Source: Proteiniphilum saccharofermentans
GTDB lineage: Bacteria > Bacteroidota > Bacteroidia > Bacteroidales > Dysgonomonadaceae
DNA: 64,000 nt
NCBI RefSeq assembly: GCF_900095135.1
Contig: NZ_LT605205.1
Location: 3,410,001 to 3,474,000 of the forward strand
Direction of reading: 5' to 3'
In this document: in pieces, positions 29,106-39,065 of the stretch
Numbering within the stretch: the first letter of the stretch is position 1
Layout of the letters: each line of letters opens with the position of its first letter
Program-made: the position numbers and the translations under genes
The notes under the pieces: model-generated
Database searches by the model: none
What the model was told of the DNA's origin: nothing
Seen by the model: the letters and a program-made list of their open reading frames with translations, nothing else

Positions 29106-31988
29106 TTATCGAAAATATTTCTGCAATTGCTCAAAAGAGCGAATGGCATTTTCAGGATACAGCTCACCATCCTTGTCGAAACTCTTCAACGCCTCCTGCG
29201 GTTCCACAGTAATCCGGCCTTCGTCCAACTTCGTTCTATCCAGGGAGAAACGGGAAACAAAAAAATCATATACAGCTTTTCGTTTATTGAACCCAAAATC
29301 ATGCCCTTCCTCCTCCAGATGCACATTTCCCACATTCCCCACAGCATCATCGTACAATGCATACATATTTTTCAGATAGGGATACTCCAATGAAGGCACA
29401 CTCGCAGTCCAGTCTCCCCCATCGGACACAATCAGCAGGGGCCGGGGAGCAAACATAGCAGCCAACTCGGCATTATTTGTACCTCCACACGCTAAGAAAA
29501 CCGGCAATCCGCTCTCGCAGGGACAACCCCCATCAAAATGGGAAGCCAGACTTACTACCGGCGCCATTGCCGTATAGCGATCGTCAAGCACCGACAGCAG
29601 GACAGCCTGAGATCCGCCACCGGAACCGCCATTCACCCCTACTCTTTCTCTGTCGATATCATTTCGAGTGAGCATATAATCAAGAATCGCGATTCCGTTC
29701 ATCGCCTGGATCACATGCGCCGCACTGGAACGATGTGCCTCACTTCCCACCTGAAGGGCCGACTCACCCCATCCAAAGAGGTCATATCCGACACAGACAG
29801 CCCCCATTCTGGCTAAAGATCCCATCCTCACCTGTTGGTCTTTCCGGTAACGGCCATCGGCAAAATGGCCATTGGGACAAATGATCAATGCATGTTTCCC
29901 TTTGGATAAAGGGGTATAAATTGTACCGGCAACATAAAGACCAGGGAGTGTTTCCAATGCAAAATTCTGCACCGTATAACCATCATATTTCCTGATTTTC
30001 GATAAAATAGGTTTTGCATGAACCCTTTGCACAAGCAGATCATCTATTCCAAGTTTCTCCCTCACCTCTGTATAGAGGCATTTTTTTCGTTCTTCCCATG
30101 CTTTCCTGTCCGGATACAACGATGCCAGATAGTCAAGCATCTTCTTACCGTCTTCCGGCGTCCTGCGGTGATATTCGTAGGATTTCAACTTATAATGACG
30201 ATCACTTTGCTTTACAAACTTATAATCAAAGGGGGCAAGTATATTCTCCAGGGTTTCCTCAATTGAATAGGAACGAATCCTGAAATCGGCATACGGAAGC
30301 ACTTTTCCTATCGTATCGATATCGTAGGAAAGACGCACATTGAACCGTTCGGATATTTCCGCCAGGACCTCACTCAACGGCCTTTCAAACCTGTTTTCAA
30401 ACCGCTGTTGAGTCTGGTAAACCGGATTATTTTTATCTCCACTTCCTTTATCCAGGACTTCACCTACTCTTTTTAAATAATTATTCATCAACACAACACC
30501 TTCGTTTTTACCATCCAATCGCAGAAACGACCTGTTTCCGGCCATCGGAAAACACCCCTGGATAATGAGATCTTTTGAGTCCTGCACTGTGATCAAAGGT
30601 TTTTCGTTATCGGGTGTTCCTGTCCATACATTATTCATCATCACATTTTCCGAGTGAGCAATCCTGAACGGCGAGGAAGTATCAATTCGGATATCCCTCA
30701 AAGTGACATTTTTGGCGTTTTCGATAGTAGCTCCCTGTTTCGATTGGATATTGATATTGCTGAACGAAATATCGGAAACCGGCATCTCTTCCAGCCCGAC
30801 GACCTCAATCGCTTTATTCACTTCCGTACCGGTCAGGTTGGATATATGGATATTCCTGAAAACAGGCGTTCTTTCCGAAACCGGTTCCGGGTCCATTTTG
30901 CTATACATCAGGTTCATGATGATGGCTTCTTTCTGAATATTCTTCATCACAATATTGCTGACCCTTATCTCCTCCACGATACCTCCCCGCCCCCGGGTAG
31001 ATTTCAGGCGGATCCCCCTGTCGGTTCCGTCAAACACACAGTTGGATATTACCACTTTTCTTACATCGCCGCTCACCTCGCTTCCGATCACCACTCCACC
31101 ATGTCCCGACAGCATCGTGCAATTGGTGATGGTAATATTTTCACAGGGAATCGCAAGGTTACGCGCCTGTTCATCGCGTCCCGATTTTATTGTGATGCAA
31201 TCATCCCCGACGCTGATATGACAATCGGAGATATGCACATTTCTACAGGAAGAAGGATTGATACCGTCCGTGTTGGGTGAAGGGGGATTGTTGATCGTTA
31301 TCCCGGTAACGGTTATATTTTCACAAAACTCCGGGTTGATCGTCCAGAAGGGGGAATTCACGATTGTGATCCCCTCGATACGGATATTCTCACAACGGAT
31401 AGTCTGGAAAAGCGGCGGACGGAAAAACCGTCTGTTCAGGGTATTGACATAATCTGAATTGGTCAGCCTGTAGAGCTCTTCCGTATTGTTTTCTTTATCC
31501 CAGAGCGGCTGGTACTTATTCAGGTCCTTGATCCCGTTTTTCTGAAGATCGACGATCACCCGGTAGAATTCATCCCACCACTTTTTTCCCTGGCCGTCGA
31601 TGGTGCCTCTCCCCTTAATCGTGATATTCTCCTCTTCTACGGCATACAACAGCGGGGAAAAACTTTTCATCATTACTCCCTCGTACCGCATATCGACAAA
31701 AGGCAGGTAATCATCGAAATTATCCGAGAAAAGCAGGATAGCGCCTGACTCCAGCTCTATCGTGATGTGGCTCTTTAATTTGATGGCGCCTGTGAGATAC
31801 TTCCCCGCGGGAAAATAGAGCGTTCCTCCGCCTTTGGCCGATAAATCAGCTATCGTATTATTTATCAATTGAGTGTTTAACTTTTCACCGCTATCGTCCG
31901 CACCCAGTAATTTCATATTCACATTGTCGGCATAGGAAAGTGATGAAAAAAGGAAGAGAAACAGTATAGATAATTGAAAGTACTTCAT
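29106..31988 (-). CDS. GH28 polygalacturonase fused to STN-like domain and alpha/beta-hydrolase esterase
   Basis: A multidomain protein of about 960 residues. I take the Met at 31988 as start because it leads directly into the signal peptide (MKYFQLSILFLFLFSSLSYA); an upstream Met at 32009 exists. Residues about 30-500 are a GH28 beta-helix with NTDGINPSS (near 241), SVGDDCITIKSG, SGHGGVVIGSE (near 294) and RGIRLKS. Residues about 528-600 resemble an STN/DUF4974 domain (RPLSEVLAEISERFNVRLSY). Residues about 620-930 are a serine alpha/beta-hydrolase (VNGGSGGGSQ nucleophile elbow near 789, EEGHDFGF His). It probably de-esterifies and cuts homogalacturonan; in known RG-II loci the GH28 and pectin esterase are separate neighbours. 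Start, frame and stops show one continuous frame. Confidence 0.87.
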   Translation of the reverse strand: MKYFQLSILFLFLFSSLSYADNVNMKLLGADDSGEKLNTQLINNTIADLSAKGGGTLYFPAGKYLTGAIKLKSHITIELESGAILLFSDNFDDYLPFVDMRYEGVMMKSFSPLLYAVEEENITIKGRGTIDGQGKKWWDEFYRVIVDLQKNGIKDLNKYQPLWDKENNTEELYRLTNSDYVNTLNRRFFRPPLFQTIRCENIRIEGITIVNSPFWTINPEFCENITVTGITINNPPSPNTDGINPSSCRNVHISDCHISVGDDCITIKSGRDEQARNLAIPCENITITNCTMLSGHGGVVIGSEVSGDVRKVVISNCVFDGTDRGIRLKSTRGRGGIVEEIRVSNIVMKNIQKEAIIMNLMYSKMDPEPVSERTPVFRNIHISNLTGTEVNKAIEVVGLEEMPVSDISFSNINIQSKQGATIENAKNVTLRDIRIDTSSPFRIAHSENVMMNNVWTGTPDNEKPLITVQDSKDLIIQGCFPMAGNRSFLRLDGKNEGVVLMNNYLKRVGEVLDKGSGDKNNPVYQTQQRFENRFERPLSEVLAEISERFNVRLSYDIDTIGKVLPYADFRIRSYSIEETLENILAPFDYKFVKQSDRHYKLKSYEYHRRTPEDGKKMLDYLASLYPDRKAWEERKKCLYTEVREKLGIDDLLVQRVHAKPILSKIRKYDGYTVQNFALETLPGLYVAGTIYTPLSKGKHALIICPNGHFADGRYRKDQQVRMGSLARMGAVCVGYDLFGWGESALQVGSEAHRSSAAHVIQAMNGIAILDYMLTRNDIDRERVGVNGGSGGGSQAVLLSVLDDRYTAMAPVVSLASHFDGGCPCESGLPVFLACGGTNNAELAAMFAPRPLLIVSDGGDWTASVPSLEYPYLKNMYALYDDAVGNVGNVHLEEEGHDFGFNKRKAVYDFFVSRFSLDRTKLDEGRITVEPQEALKSFDKDGELYPENAIRSFEQLQKYFR

Positions 31989-32087
31989 ATGATTACAATT
32001 TAGACACAAGACACAAGAACCAGGACATAAGACAATTTTCCGATTTATTGATTTAGCGATTTGCAGATGAAACCATAAAGATTAGGA
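31989..32087. other. Short simple-sequence spacer
   Basis: Contains GACACAAGACACAAG and GATTTATTGATTTAGCGATTTG type short repeats, similar in kind to the spacer upstream of susC3. No gene. Confidence 0.4.
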
Positions 32088-34793
32088 TTACAGTTTTACA
32101 GAATAACTATATTTTCCGCTTCCCGCATCATGCGATTGTTTGTCAGGAAGGATTATTCTGGCCCGGGTATTCACAGGCACCTCTACGTTCAATTGGAATG
32201 TGTTGTTTTCTATTTTCCAGTCGACGCTGATCTTTCCATAGAGCGTTTCAGTAGATGCCGAAACAGATGTCAGGTCACCTACCACCTGCGGATGCACGAT
32301 GAACCGTTCATATCCGGGAAAATCGGTATCGGGTTGGATCCCTGCAAGCCAGGCAAAGAACCATTCATCGATCTGTCCCATCATAAAATGATTCCATGAA
32401 GTACCCTGTCGTGGATCCCATTGCTCGGTAAGGGTGGTAGCTCCGAACTTCACCTGAAATCCGTAACCCGGTACGTCTTCGTGATTATTCATGATGTACA
32501 TCAACTCATTCAGATCATTCTGTGCCAATGTCTGGAACAGGTAACGGTTCCCCACATCACCGGTTGTTAACCGGTTTCCCTGTTTCCGGATATCTTTTAC
32601 CAGGTTTGCCAGCACCCGGTCTCTGTTTTGCCTGTCTACCATATCAAAGAAAAGGGGTATCGCATTCGATGCCTGGCTTCCGGTTCCGTACTGGCCTGTT
32701 TTTTCATCGAAGAACATCCTGTTGAAGCCCTCTTTGACGGATGCCGACAATTCATGATAGTATGTCGCATCCGCATTTTTCCCTACCATTACCGCCGCCT
32801 TGCTGAGCAGGGTAAGATCCCAGTAATAGTGAGCCGTCGCCACCAACGGGACGGGCGTATTTTTCGAAAATCCGGCTTTTTCGCCATGATAATCGTACCA
32901 ATCACCCAGGCCATGCGATACAATATGTCCGGAAGCGGTGGAAGAGAGATAATCCACATAGTTCTTCATTACATCGTAGTAATTATCAATCAAAGAATCA
33001 TCGCCATAATAGAGATAATACATCCAGGGCAATATGACCGACGCACTTCCCCATTCGGGCGAATCCCTGAAACCTCCGTCAAACACCACAAATTCGGGTG
33101 CAATACTGGGAACCAGCCCCGTAGGTAGCTGGGCATCCCTGATATCCTGCATCACCTTGGGGATGAATGTTCTCAGGTTGTAATTATAGTAGAGGCCCGG
33201 TCCGTTCAAATGAACCTGCTCCAGCCAACCTAATTTCTCCCTGTGGGGACAATCGGTAAACACAGCCTGCATGTTACTTCTTACGGCATTGCCGATTATC
33301 CTGTGTGCATTATTGAAGATGCTGTTTGAACTTTCAAATGTAGATATTTTTTCTGCCGAATTATAGATAAAGCAGGAGTTAATCTCTTTGAGTCTCGGTA
33401 AACCGGCAGAGGTTTGTTGTTCTTTAGACGCCAGATCAGCCTGGATATACCTGAATCCGTAATAGGAGAAACGGGGACGCCAATATTCATCTCCCTCTCC
33501 CCGCAGTACATATTCATAGTAATGCTTACTTCCGGTTTGTTTCTGGCTTACTGTTCCGTCCTCATTCAACGATTCTCCGACAGTCAGCCGGATGGTATCG
33601 CCCTTTTGTCCGTTCACCACTATTTCCGGGAAACCGGACAGGTTCTGTCCCATATCCATCACATAACGATGGTCGGAAATTTTATTGGTCTCCTTCACGC
33701 CAAAACGCTCCATGATCTTTACAGGAGTGGCCTGCTGTGCCCTCAACTTTCCTCTCGGCGCGTCCTGGACAATAACAGGGTTCCATTCTTCATCATTGAA
33801 TGCAGCCGTATTCCATCCCGGCTGTTCCCTCGTGGCATCATAATCCTCCCCTCCGTAAATACAGTTGAAGGTGATGGGGCTATAGTCGTATTTCCAGTTT
33901 TCGTCCGACTGCACCTCCCGGGTTGTTCCATCGGAATAAGTGATGATCATCTTGAAAAAAAGCGTCGGTGGTCCGAAGCTCACCAATAGTTTCCGGTATC
34001 TTCCCCCTTGCACATTATAAAATCCGTTCCCCAATAATATACCGATCGCATTTGCTCCCTCTTTCAAATATCCGGTTACATCGTAGGCGTTGTAATACAC
34101 TGTTTTATCATAATCGCTTACAAGAGGTGCTAATTCGCTTTCACCTATCTTTTCTCCGTTCAATGAAAATTCATACAACCCCAGTCCGCAGACATACGCC
34201 ATAGCCTCTTCGACTGTTTTGCCGGATTCAAAAGTCTGCCGCAGGTATATGCTCTTATTGGATAAGGGATTGACCTGCTCCCAAAGGGATCTGTTCTCCG
34301 GCCTCCCCATGACTGTTGAGTGAAAATTCCTCCCTTTCGGAAGTCTGGCATCCTGATGAGAGACAGACCCGATCCATTCGGCGTTCAGGAACGCTGAAGC
34401 CGGCGCCATGCGAAAAGAATTTTTCTCACTCCATTCCGACGGCTGGTTTTTCTCATTCCATACTTTTACCCGCCAGAGATATTTTTTCATCGGTTCCAGT
34501 ACCCTGTTACCGTCATAAGCGACATAGCGGCTGTTTGATGAGATCGTTTTTCCGGTACTCCAGAATAGCTTCTCGTTACCATCGACCAGTTCATATACTT
34601 CAATCTCATAAGCGCTCTGATAAGTACCATTCTCTTCGGAAGTGATCTGCCAACCGAACCGGGGGTGGGTTGAACTGACCGTGACGGGTGATTCCATCCT
34701 GTCGCATGTAAGACGAACCACTTCAAAAGCCCCGGCTTGTCTTACACTCAAACAGAGAATCCAGATACACAGCAATGATATTTTACCCTTCAT
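32088..34793 (-). CDS. GH78 alpha-L-rhamnosidase
   Basis: A protein of about 901 residues. I choose the Met at 34793, one nucleotide after the stop of the upstream gene, because it starts the signal peptide MKGKISLLCIWILCLSVRQ; a Met at 34805 overlaps the upstream gene. The GH78 plan is complete: Ig-like domain (SSTHPRFGWQITSEENGTYQ), carbohydrate-binding domains (GLGYEFSLNGE-like GLGLYEFSLNGEKIGES), the barrel with TDCPHREKLGWLEQVHLNG carrying the acid Glu, GATTLTEQWDP and a C-terminal beta domain. It removes alpha-L-rhamnose and differs from the two other GH78 proteins in the window in its acid-motif subtype, so the three probably act on different rhamnosyl linkages. Confidence 0.93.
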   Translation of the reverse strand: MKGKISLLCIWILCLSVRQAGAFEVVRLTCDRMESPVTVSSTHPRFGWQITSEENGTYQSAYEIEVYELVDGNEKLFWSTGKTISSNSRYVAYDGNRVLEPMKKYLWRVKVWNEKNQPSEWSEKNSFRMAPASAFLNAEWIGSVSHQDARLPKGRNFHSTVMGRPENRSLWEQVNPLSNKSIYLRQTFESGKTVEEAMAYVCGLGLYEFSLNGEKIGESELAPLVSDYDKTVYYNAYDVTGYLKEGANAIGILLGNGFYNVQGGRYRKLLVSFGPPTLFFKMIITYSDGTTREVQSDENWKYDYSPITFNCIYGGEDYDATREQPGWNTAAFNDEEWNPVIVQDAPRGKLRAQQATPVKIMERFGVKETNKISDHRYVMDMGQNLSGFPEIVVNGQKGDTIRLTVGESLNEDGTVSQKQTGSKHYYEYVLRGEGDEYWRPRFSYYGFRYIQADLASKEQQTSAGLPRLKEINSCFIYNSAEKISTFESSNSIFNNAHRIIGNAVRSNMQAVFTDCPHREKLGWLEQVHLNGPGLYYNYNLRTFIPKVMQDIRDAQLPTGLVPSIAPEFVVFDGGFRDSPEWGSASVILPWMYYLYYGDDSLIDNYYDVMKNYVDYLSSTASGHIVSHGLGDWYDYHGEKAGFSKNTPVPLVATAHYYWDLTLLSKAAVMVGKNADATYYHELSASVKEGFNRMFFDEKTGQYGTGSQASNAIPLFFDMVDRQNRDRVLANLVKDIRKQGNRLTTGDVGNRYLFQTLAQNDLNELMYIMNNHEDVPGYGFQVKFGATTLTEQWDPRQGTSWNHFMMGQIDEWFFAWLAGIQPDTDFPGYERFIVHPQVVGDLTSVSASTETLYGKISVDWKIENNTFQLNVEVPVNTRARIILPDKQSHDAGSGKYSYSVKL

Positions 34794-34794
34794 A

Positions 34795-37700
34795 CTACAA
34801 AACATCCTGACAAACTATTTTTTCCAATTGATCCGATCTTCCCGCTTCTTTTCCATCCACAAAAATCCTGAAACCTTTTCCCTGATGATAGCGGTCTCCG
34901 TTTTTATCCCATAGGATCGTAATACTCCTACCGTGGTATGGCAGATTATCCAGACAGAACCAATCCCATTTATCTGCCGGCAACAGGGGATTTACAACAA
35001 GGGTATTGTCTTCCTGGGGACGAAGCCCGATCAATCCGGTAATCAACAGATCATTAAAGGTGGAATGATTGTAATATTTGCTCCTCTCCTGATCCCCTTT
35101 CAACCAATAGCCTGTCACTTCATCCTGATATTCACCTATGTAGGGTCGTCCCCTGTGATATTGTGATTCCACGTACAGTTCCATCAAACGATAATAGATA
35201 CTGTCGTTCACGGTGGTCTGGGAATAGTTATTCATGAAATTGGCCATCGCCGTCATGGTCTGGCTGGTCGCAAACGGCCAGATTGCTCCGTCCCATTCAC
35301 AATTACAGCATCCTGCTTTACGGAAAAGCGGGTGACGCCGTTCGGCTGTTGTCAACCCGTATGGGGCCAGGAAACCCTCTTCATCTGTAAGTTGTTCCCA
35401 GGCTACATCATATTTCCCCTCATCCGGCAAATTAAAATACCAGGGGATATAGCCGATCGCTTCCCTTACATTGGCCAGAGAATCCCCTCTGTGTGTTTCA
35501 AAAAACTGATGCTCTTCGTTCCAGAGTACCTGATCCACCAGATTTTTTATCGTATCCCTTTTCAATTGGTATTCCCGGGATTTTTCTTTCTCACCGGCCA
35601 ACAGAGTGATCTTCGAGAGAGCATCCGCATTTCCGTACATATAGCTATTGATGGTGGGGCGGGCATATTTTTTGCGTCTTCCGCCACTGATCGACTCCTC
35701 CATCCCATCCTGTACATCTCCCTGCCAGTAGAGGTTATTCGGTAACCGGTGAGTTGTCTCCCACCTGCGGTATTCATTTTCCAGATCGGGTAACAGGTCA
35801 AGCAGGAATACGCTATCCTTGTCTACCAGATAACGGTTATAGAGGGCGTCTGCCGCCCACGAACTGAAATTACCGAATCTCTCCATCGGCTTTCCTTCAT
35901 TTCCTCTATACCAGGCGTGGATATACTGGTCAAGATATTGCGGATCGCGAAGCCATCGCGACTCATAGATGTGATGACCAAAAGCACAGGCAATCATATT
36001 GTATTTATCGGCATACGACCTGTTTACCAGAAACTCGGTCATGACGTACCCTATGGGAGTCTCTTTGATATGTTTTCTCAAGGACCACCAGCGATAGTAG
36101 TACATCTCTTCAAAATTCTCCTGAGGACATTCAAACAGCGGTATATTTTTTCTCATCCATTCACTCGATTCACTGTTTGGAATAGCCTGAACAATATTCT
36201 CCTCTTCCATCCGGTTGAAGTAGTCCGCATAGTGCCTGAAATGATCGTAACGAAGGATCATGCCTTCCTGATAACCACTTATATCGGACGTACGAAGGTT
36301 CCTGATATAAAACGCAGACAACGGATCTTGCTCTCCCGCATCGGGCAGGTCGTCATAGTTATCCGCCGGGGTCTCAGGTGTCGGATGCTGGCGTAATTCG
36401 CCAGTCCTGAACACGATTCTTTCGATGGAATGAACCGGTGCAAAAAATCTCCTGACACCTACCCTCTTTTCATTCACATAGACCACTATTTCATTATTGG
36501 ATGCCGATAAATCTGCCCTCACCGTATATTCCCTGTCAGACTCATATTGCATCATGTTGGAGAAACGGGCTCCCCCTTTTACCCTGAAAACGCCTTCCGG
36601 TGTCAGTTCAAGGCGGGAACAGGCAATACCGTTCTCATCCATGAATTCAATCTGCAAAGTGCCGTTGGCCACTTGTGCGGCCATCACTTTGAACGAAACG
36701 CTTAATTCCCCGGTTTTAGGAATTTTCCTTTCGATCTTCGCATAATCAAACGGATCTTTATCTTCCAGCGCAAGCCAGGTATGCCCCTCTTTTTTCTGCA
36801 GTGAAACCGGTGCCCATAGCGGAGAATAGATATTCCACTCTGTCAGATCGGATAACTTTTCTTTGGTATCCAGGTCATCGTTCGCATGGGCGGTAGCATC
36901 CGTTTTTACAGGTACAGGCACTCTGGCCACCCACATATCCTCTTTGTTCATGCTGTAGGTTACCCAAAGATCCCCATCGGGCGGGACACCGTTGCCTTCC
37001 TGTATCCCCCGGACATATTGCGGCCCGTAGGACTTATAGTTTCCACCATATCTCATCGGGGTGATCTCACCATGTACAAGGTTCAGCGTAGTGTATTCTA
37101 TCCCGTCAGTACTGGTAGAAATAGCCAGGGGCCACCTGAATTCCGCCGGATTATATACAGTGGCATAGGTGCCGTCACTCAACCGCTGCCCCCATATTTT
37201 GGCGTTACTGTTGATAAAACCTCTCGCCCTTTCGACGGGTTCCAGCCAGGTTTTTCCGCCGTCTTTACTAATGGAAGTCAATGCATGTTTCCATAAACCT
37301 ACCACGTTGCCGTCAGGCAGATGATAATAGGAAAAAGCCTTATATTGTTTCTTTAACGGAATCAACGGGTCATCCCTGTCCGACTCTTCGACCCATTGCA
37401 TCATATAGAGCGGATTTTCCAGGATTTCCCTGCACGCTTTCACAAATTCTTTGTCCTTGCTTCTCTCGAAATAGGGGTAGTCCGTATTTTTTTCGTTAAA
37501 CTGATGATTATAGCGGATAAAATAGATGGGACCGAAAGAACCGTCTTTTTTAATTTCACGGACCACTCTGCCGATCCCGTTCCCATCGTTGGGATCATCT
37601 TTTTCATCTAACGCGATACCATAGTATCCCATGGCGATAAGACGGTCCGACTTGGATACATAGAACCCGACCCTTTGATGCATGATCGCTTCCAACCCTT

Positions 37701-38121
37701 TTGCCACCATCTGGTTGCCGGGTTTTGTGAATCCGTCAGGTACTTTGTATCTCGGGAATAACACCATCGGATCACTCCATCTGTATCCATCTTCCGAAGT
37801 CATTAAAAATGTCTGTGACGGGGGGATATGCTCACCTACTTCATCCGACAGATACTCTAAATAAAATTTTCCGTTCCAATAAGCCAGCATGGGTTGGTGG
37901 TTATAGGTCCATCCATACCCGTTGGAAGCATCCGGATACTCCCTGTTTGCCCGCATTACCTGAATGTTGTGTACCCCAACAACCGGTGATAACTGTCCGT
38001 CATGATAAACCGGGTTCGAAAGCTCCCGCCCGCTATAATATACTCTGTCCTGTGCACCGGATATCATTGAAACTGATGCAAACAGCACGCAACAAACTAA
38101 AATATGCAGGATATTCTTCAT
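34795..38121 (-). CDS. GH143-GH142 bifunctional enzyme (DHA hydrolase / beta-L-arabinofuranosidase type)
   Basis: An 1108-residue secreted protein (signal ILHILVCCVLFASVSMISGA). The N-terminal half is a five-bladed-propeller enzyme (SPVVGVHNIQVMRANREYPD, HQPMLAYWNGKFYLEYLSDE, MHQRVGFYVSKSDRLIAMGY) followed by a concanavalin-like insert, matching GH143. From about residue 612 an (alpha/alpha)6 domain (NIPLFECPQENFEEMYYYRW, WYFNLPDEGKYD, CCNCEWDGAIWPFATS, NHSTFNDLLITGLIGL) matches GH142. The known B. thetaiotaomicron protein with this order removes DHA and terminal beta-L-arabinofuranose from RG-II chain D. This is the strongest single marker of RG-II degradation in the window. It lies 11 bp after the GH43-like gene. 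Confidence 0.9.
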   Translation of the reverse strand: MKNILHILVCCVLFASVSMISGAQDRVYYSGRELSNPVYHDGQLSPVVGVHNIQVMRANREYPDASNGYGWTYNHQPMLAYWNGKFYLEYLSDEVGEHIPPSQTFLMTSEDGYRWSDPMVLFPRYKVPDGFTKPGNQMVAKGLEAIMHQRVGFYVSKSDRLIAMGYYGIALDEKDDPNDGNGIGRVVREIKKDGSFGPIYFIRYNHQFNEKNTDYPYFERSKDKEFVKACREILENPLYMMQWVEESDRDDPLIPLKKQYKAFSYYHLPDGNVVGLWKHALTSISKDGGKTWLEPVERARGFINSNAKIWGQRLSDGTYATVYNPAEFRWPLAISTSTDGIEYTTLNLVHGEITPMRYGGNYKSYGPQYVRGIQEGNGVPPDGDLWVTYSMNKEDMWVARVPVPVKTDATAHANDDLDTKEKLSDLTEWNIYSPLWAPVSLQKKEGHTWLALEDKDPFDYAKIERKIPKTGELSVSFKVMAAQVANGTLQIEFMDENGIACSRLELTPEGVFRVKGGARFSNMMQYESDREYTVRADLSASNNEIVVYVNEKRVGVRRFFAPVHSIERIVFRTGELRQHPTPETPADNYDDLPDAGEQDPLSAFYIRNLRTSDISGYQEGMILRYDHFRHYADYFNRMEEENIVQAIPNSESSEWMRKNIPLFECPQENFEEMYYYRWWSLRKHIKETPIGYVMTEFLVNRSYADKYNMIACAFGHHIYESRWLRDPQYLDQYIHAWYRGNEGKPMERFGNFSSWAADALYNRYLVDKDSVFLLDLLPDLENEYRRWETTHRLPNNLYWQGDVQDGMEESISGGRRKKYARPTINSYMYGNADALSKITLLAGEKEKSREYQLKRDTIKNLVDQVLWNEEHQFFETHRGDSLANVREAIGYIPWYFNLPDEGKYDVAWEQLTDEEGFLAPYGLTTAERRHPLFRKAGCCNCEWDGAIWPFATSQTMTAMANFMNNYSQTTVNDSIYYRLMELYVESQYHRGRPYIGEYQDEVTGYWLKGDQERSKYYNHSTFNDLLITGLIGLRPQEDNTLVVNPLLPADKWDWFCLDNLPYHGRSITILWDKNGDRYHQGKGFRIFVDGKEAGRSDQLEKIVCQDVL

Positions 38122-38132
38122 ACAGACCTCTC

Positions 38133-39065
38133 CTAATCTCTCTTCTTACTTACATTCTTCATCTCATCAACAACCGAAGCGGGCACTTTAATTACTGTTC
38201 CGTGTTTATGCCCATTCGGAATATGCAACTCGTCCGTAATATCTTCAAAATATATAAAGTCGGTTGTTTTCTTCGCCCCATACTTTTTCTTACGATACAT
38301 ATCAAAATATATCAGATACTCCTCTCCGATTTTCGTCACGGAAGGACCTTCCACAAATTTTTCAGTGAATGGATCAGACGGTTCGGAGTAAGGCCCAACA
38401 GGTGATTCAGCAAATGACACCTTGAGGTTTCTATCAAGTCTTGTATTGTCTTTTAACACTAACACATAATCCTTCTCAGCCCTTTTGACGACCACCGCAT
38501 CAATCACGCTGAATCCCGGATCCAGAAAAAGCCTGGTTTCGGAAAAAGTTTCAAAATCTTTCGTGGTCAGATAATACAACCTGTGATTGTTATCCTCATC
38601 CTCGACACCTCTCTCAAATTTACCGGGGACACAAGATGCCCAGACAATTATATATTGATCATCCACATCGTCATAAAATATTTCAGGTGCCCATACATTG
38701 ACGGTCGTCGTATCTTGCATGGCAGGAATCATTTTCGGTTCAGACCAATGGATCAAATCTTCGGATTGTGCATATCCAAATCCCAAATCTCCTTTCCAAC
38801 TGGTAGTCCAAACCAGATGATACAAATTATCAGGACCTTTCACAATGGAAGGATCACGCATTAACTGATGTTTTCCCAGCGATGGTTTCAGCCATACTCC
38901 ATCTATACTTTCCCAATTGTATCCATCTTCACTATAAAGAAACCTGAGCCCCTCATCAGCAGGTTCATGAAATGAAGTAAACAGAAAAACCTCTTTCTCA
39001 TCCTGCGCTGCGGCGCATGCGGAAAAGATCACAACGACGAAATACAATAGTAGTTTATGTTTCAT
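38133..39065 (-). CDS. GH43-like five-bladed propeller glycoside hydrolase
   Basis: A 310-residue protein with a signal peptide containing a possible lipobox (LLLYFVVVIFSACAAA). The propeller carries a plausible GH43 catalytic triad: LMRDPSIVKG (Asp base near residue 70), GFSVIDAVVV (Asp near 186) and KFVEGPSVTKIGEEYLIYF (Glu acid near 238), and further blades WAPEIFYDDVDDQYIIVWAS and YYLTTKDFETFS. Likely arabinofuranosidase or xylosidase on pectin or arabinoxylan. Its start overlaps the DUF3826 stop by one base (TAATG). Confidence 0.85.
   Translation of the reverse strand: MKHKLLLYFVVVIFSACAAAQDEKEVFLFTSFHEPADEGLRFLYSEDGYNWESIDGVWLKPSLGKHQLMRDPSIVKGPDNLYHLVWTTSWKGDLGFGYAQSEDLIHWSEPKMIPAMQDTTTVNVWAPEIFYDDVDDQYIIVWASCVPGKFERGVEDEDNNHRLYYLTTKDFETFSETRLFLDPGFSVIDAVVVKRAEKDYVLVLKDNTRLDRNLKVSFAESPVGPYSEPSDPFTEKFVEGPSVTKIGEEYLIYFDMYRKKKYGAKKTTDFIYFEDITDELHIPNGHKHGTVIKVPASVVDEMKNVSKKRD

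Noticed and set aside
30654-31280. A 208-codon open frame on the plus strand inside the GH28 gene
   Set aside because: It lies wholly antisense to the GH28 beta-helix with its catalytic motifs, has no recognisable domain, and similar antisense frames occur throughout the PUL.
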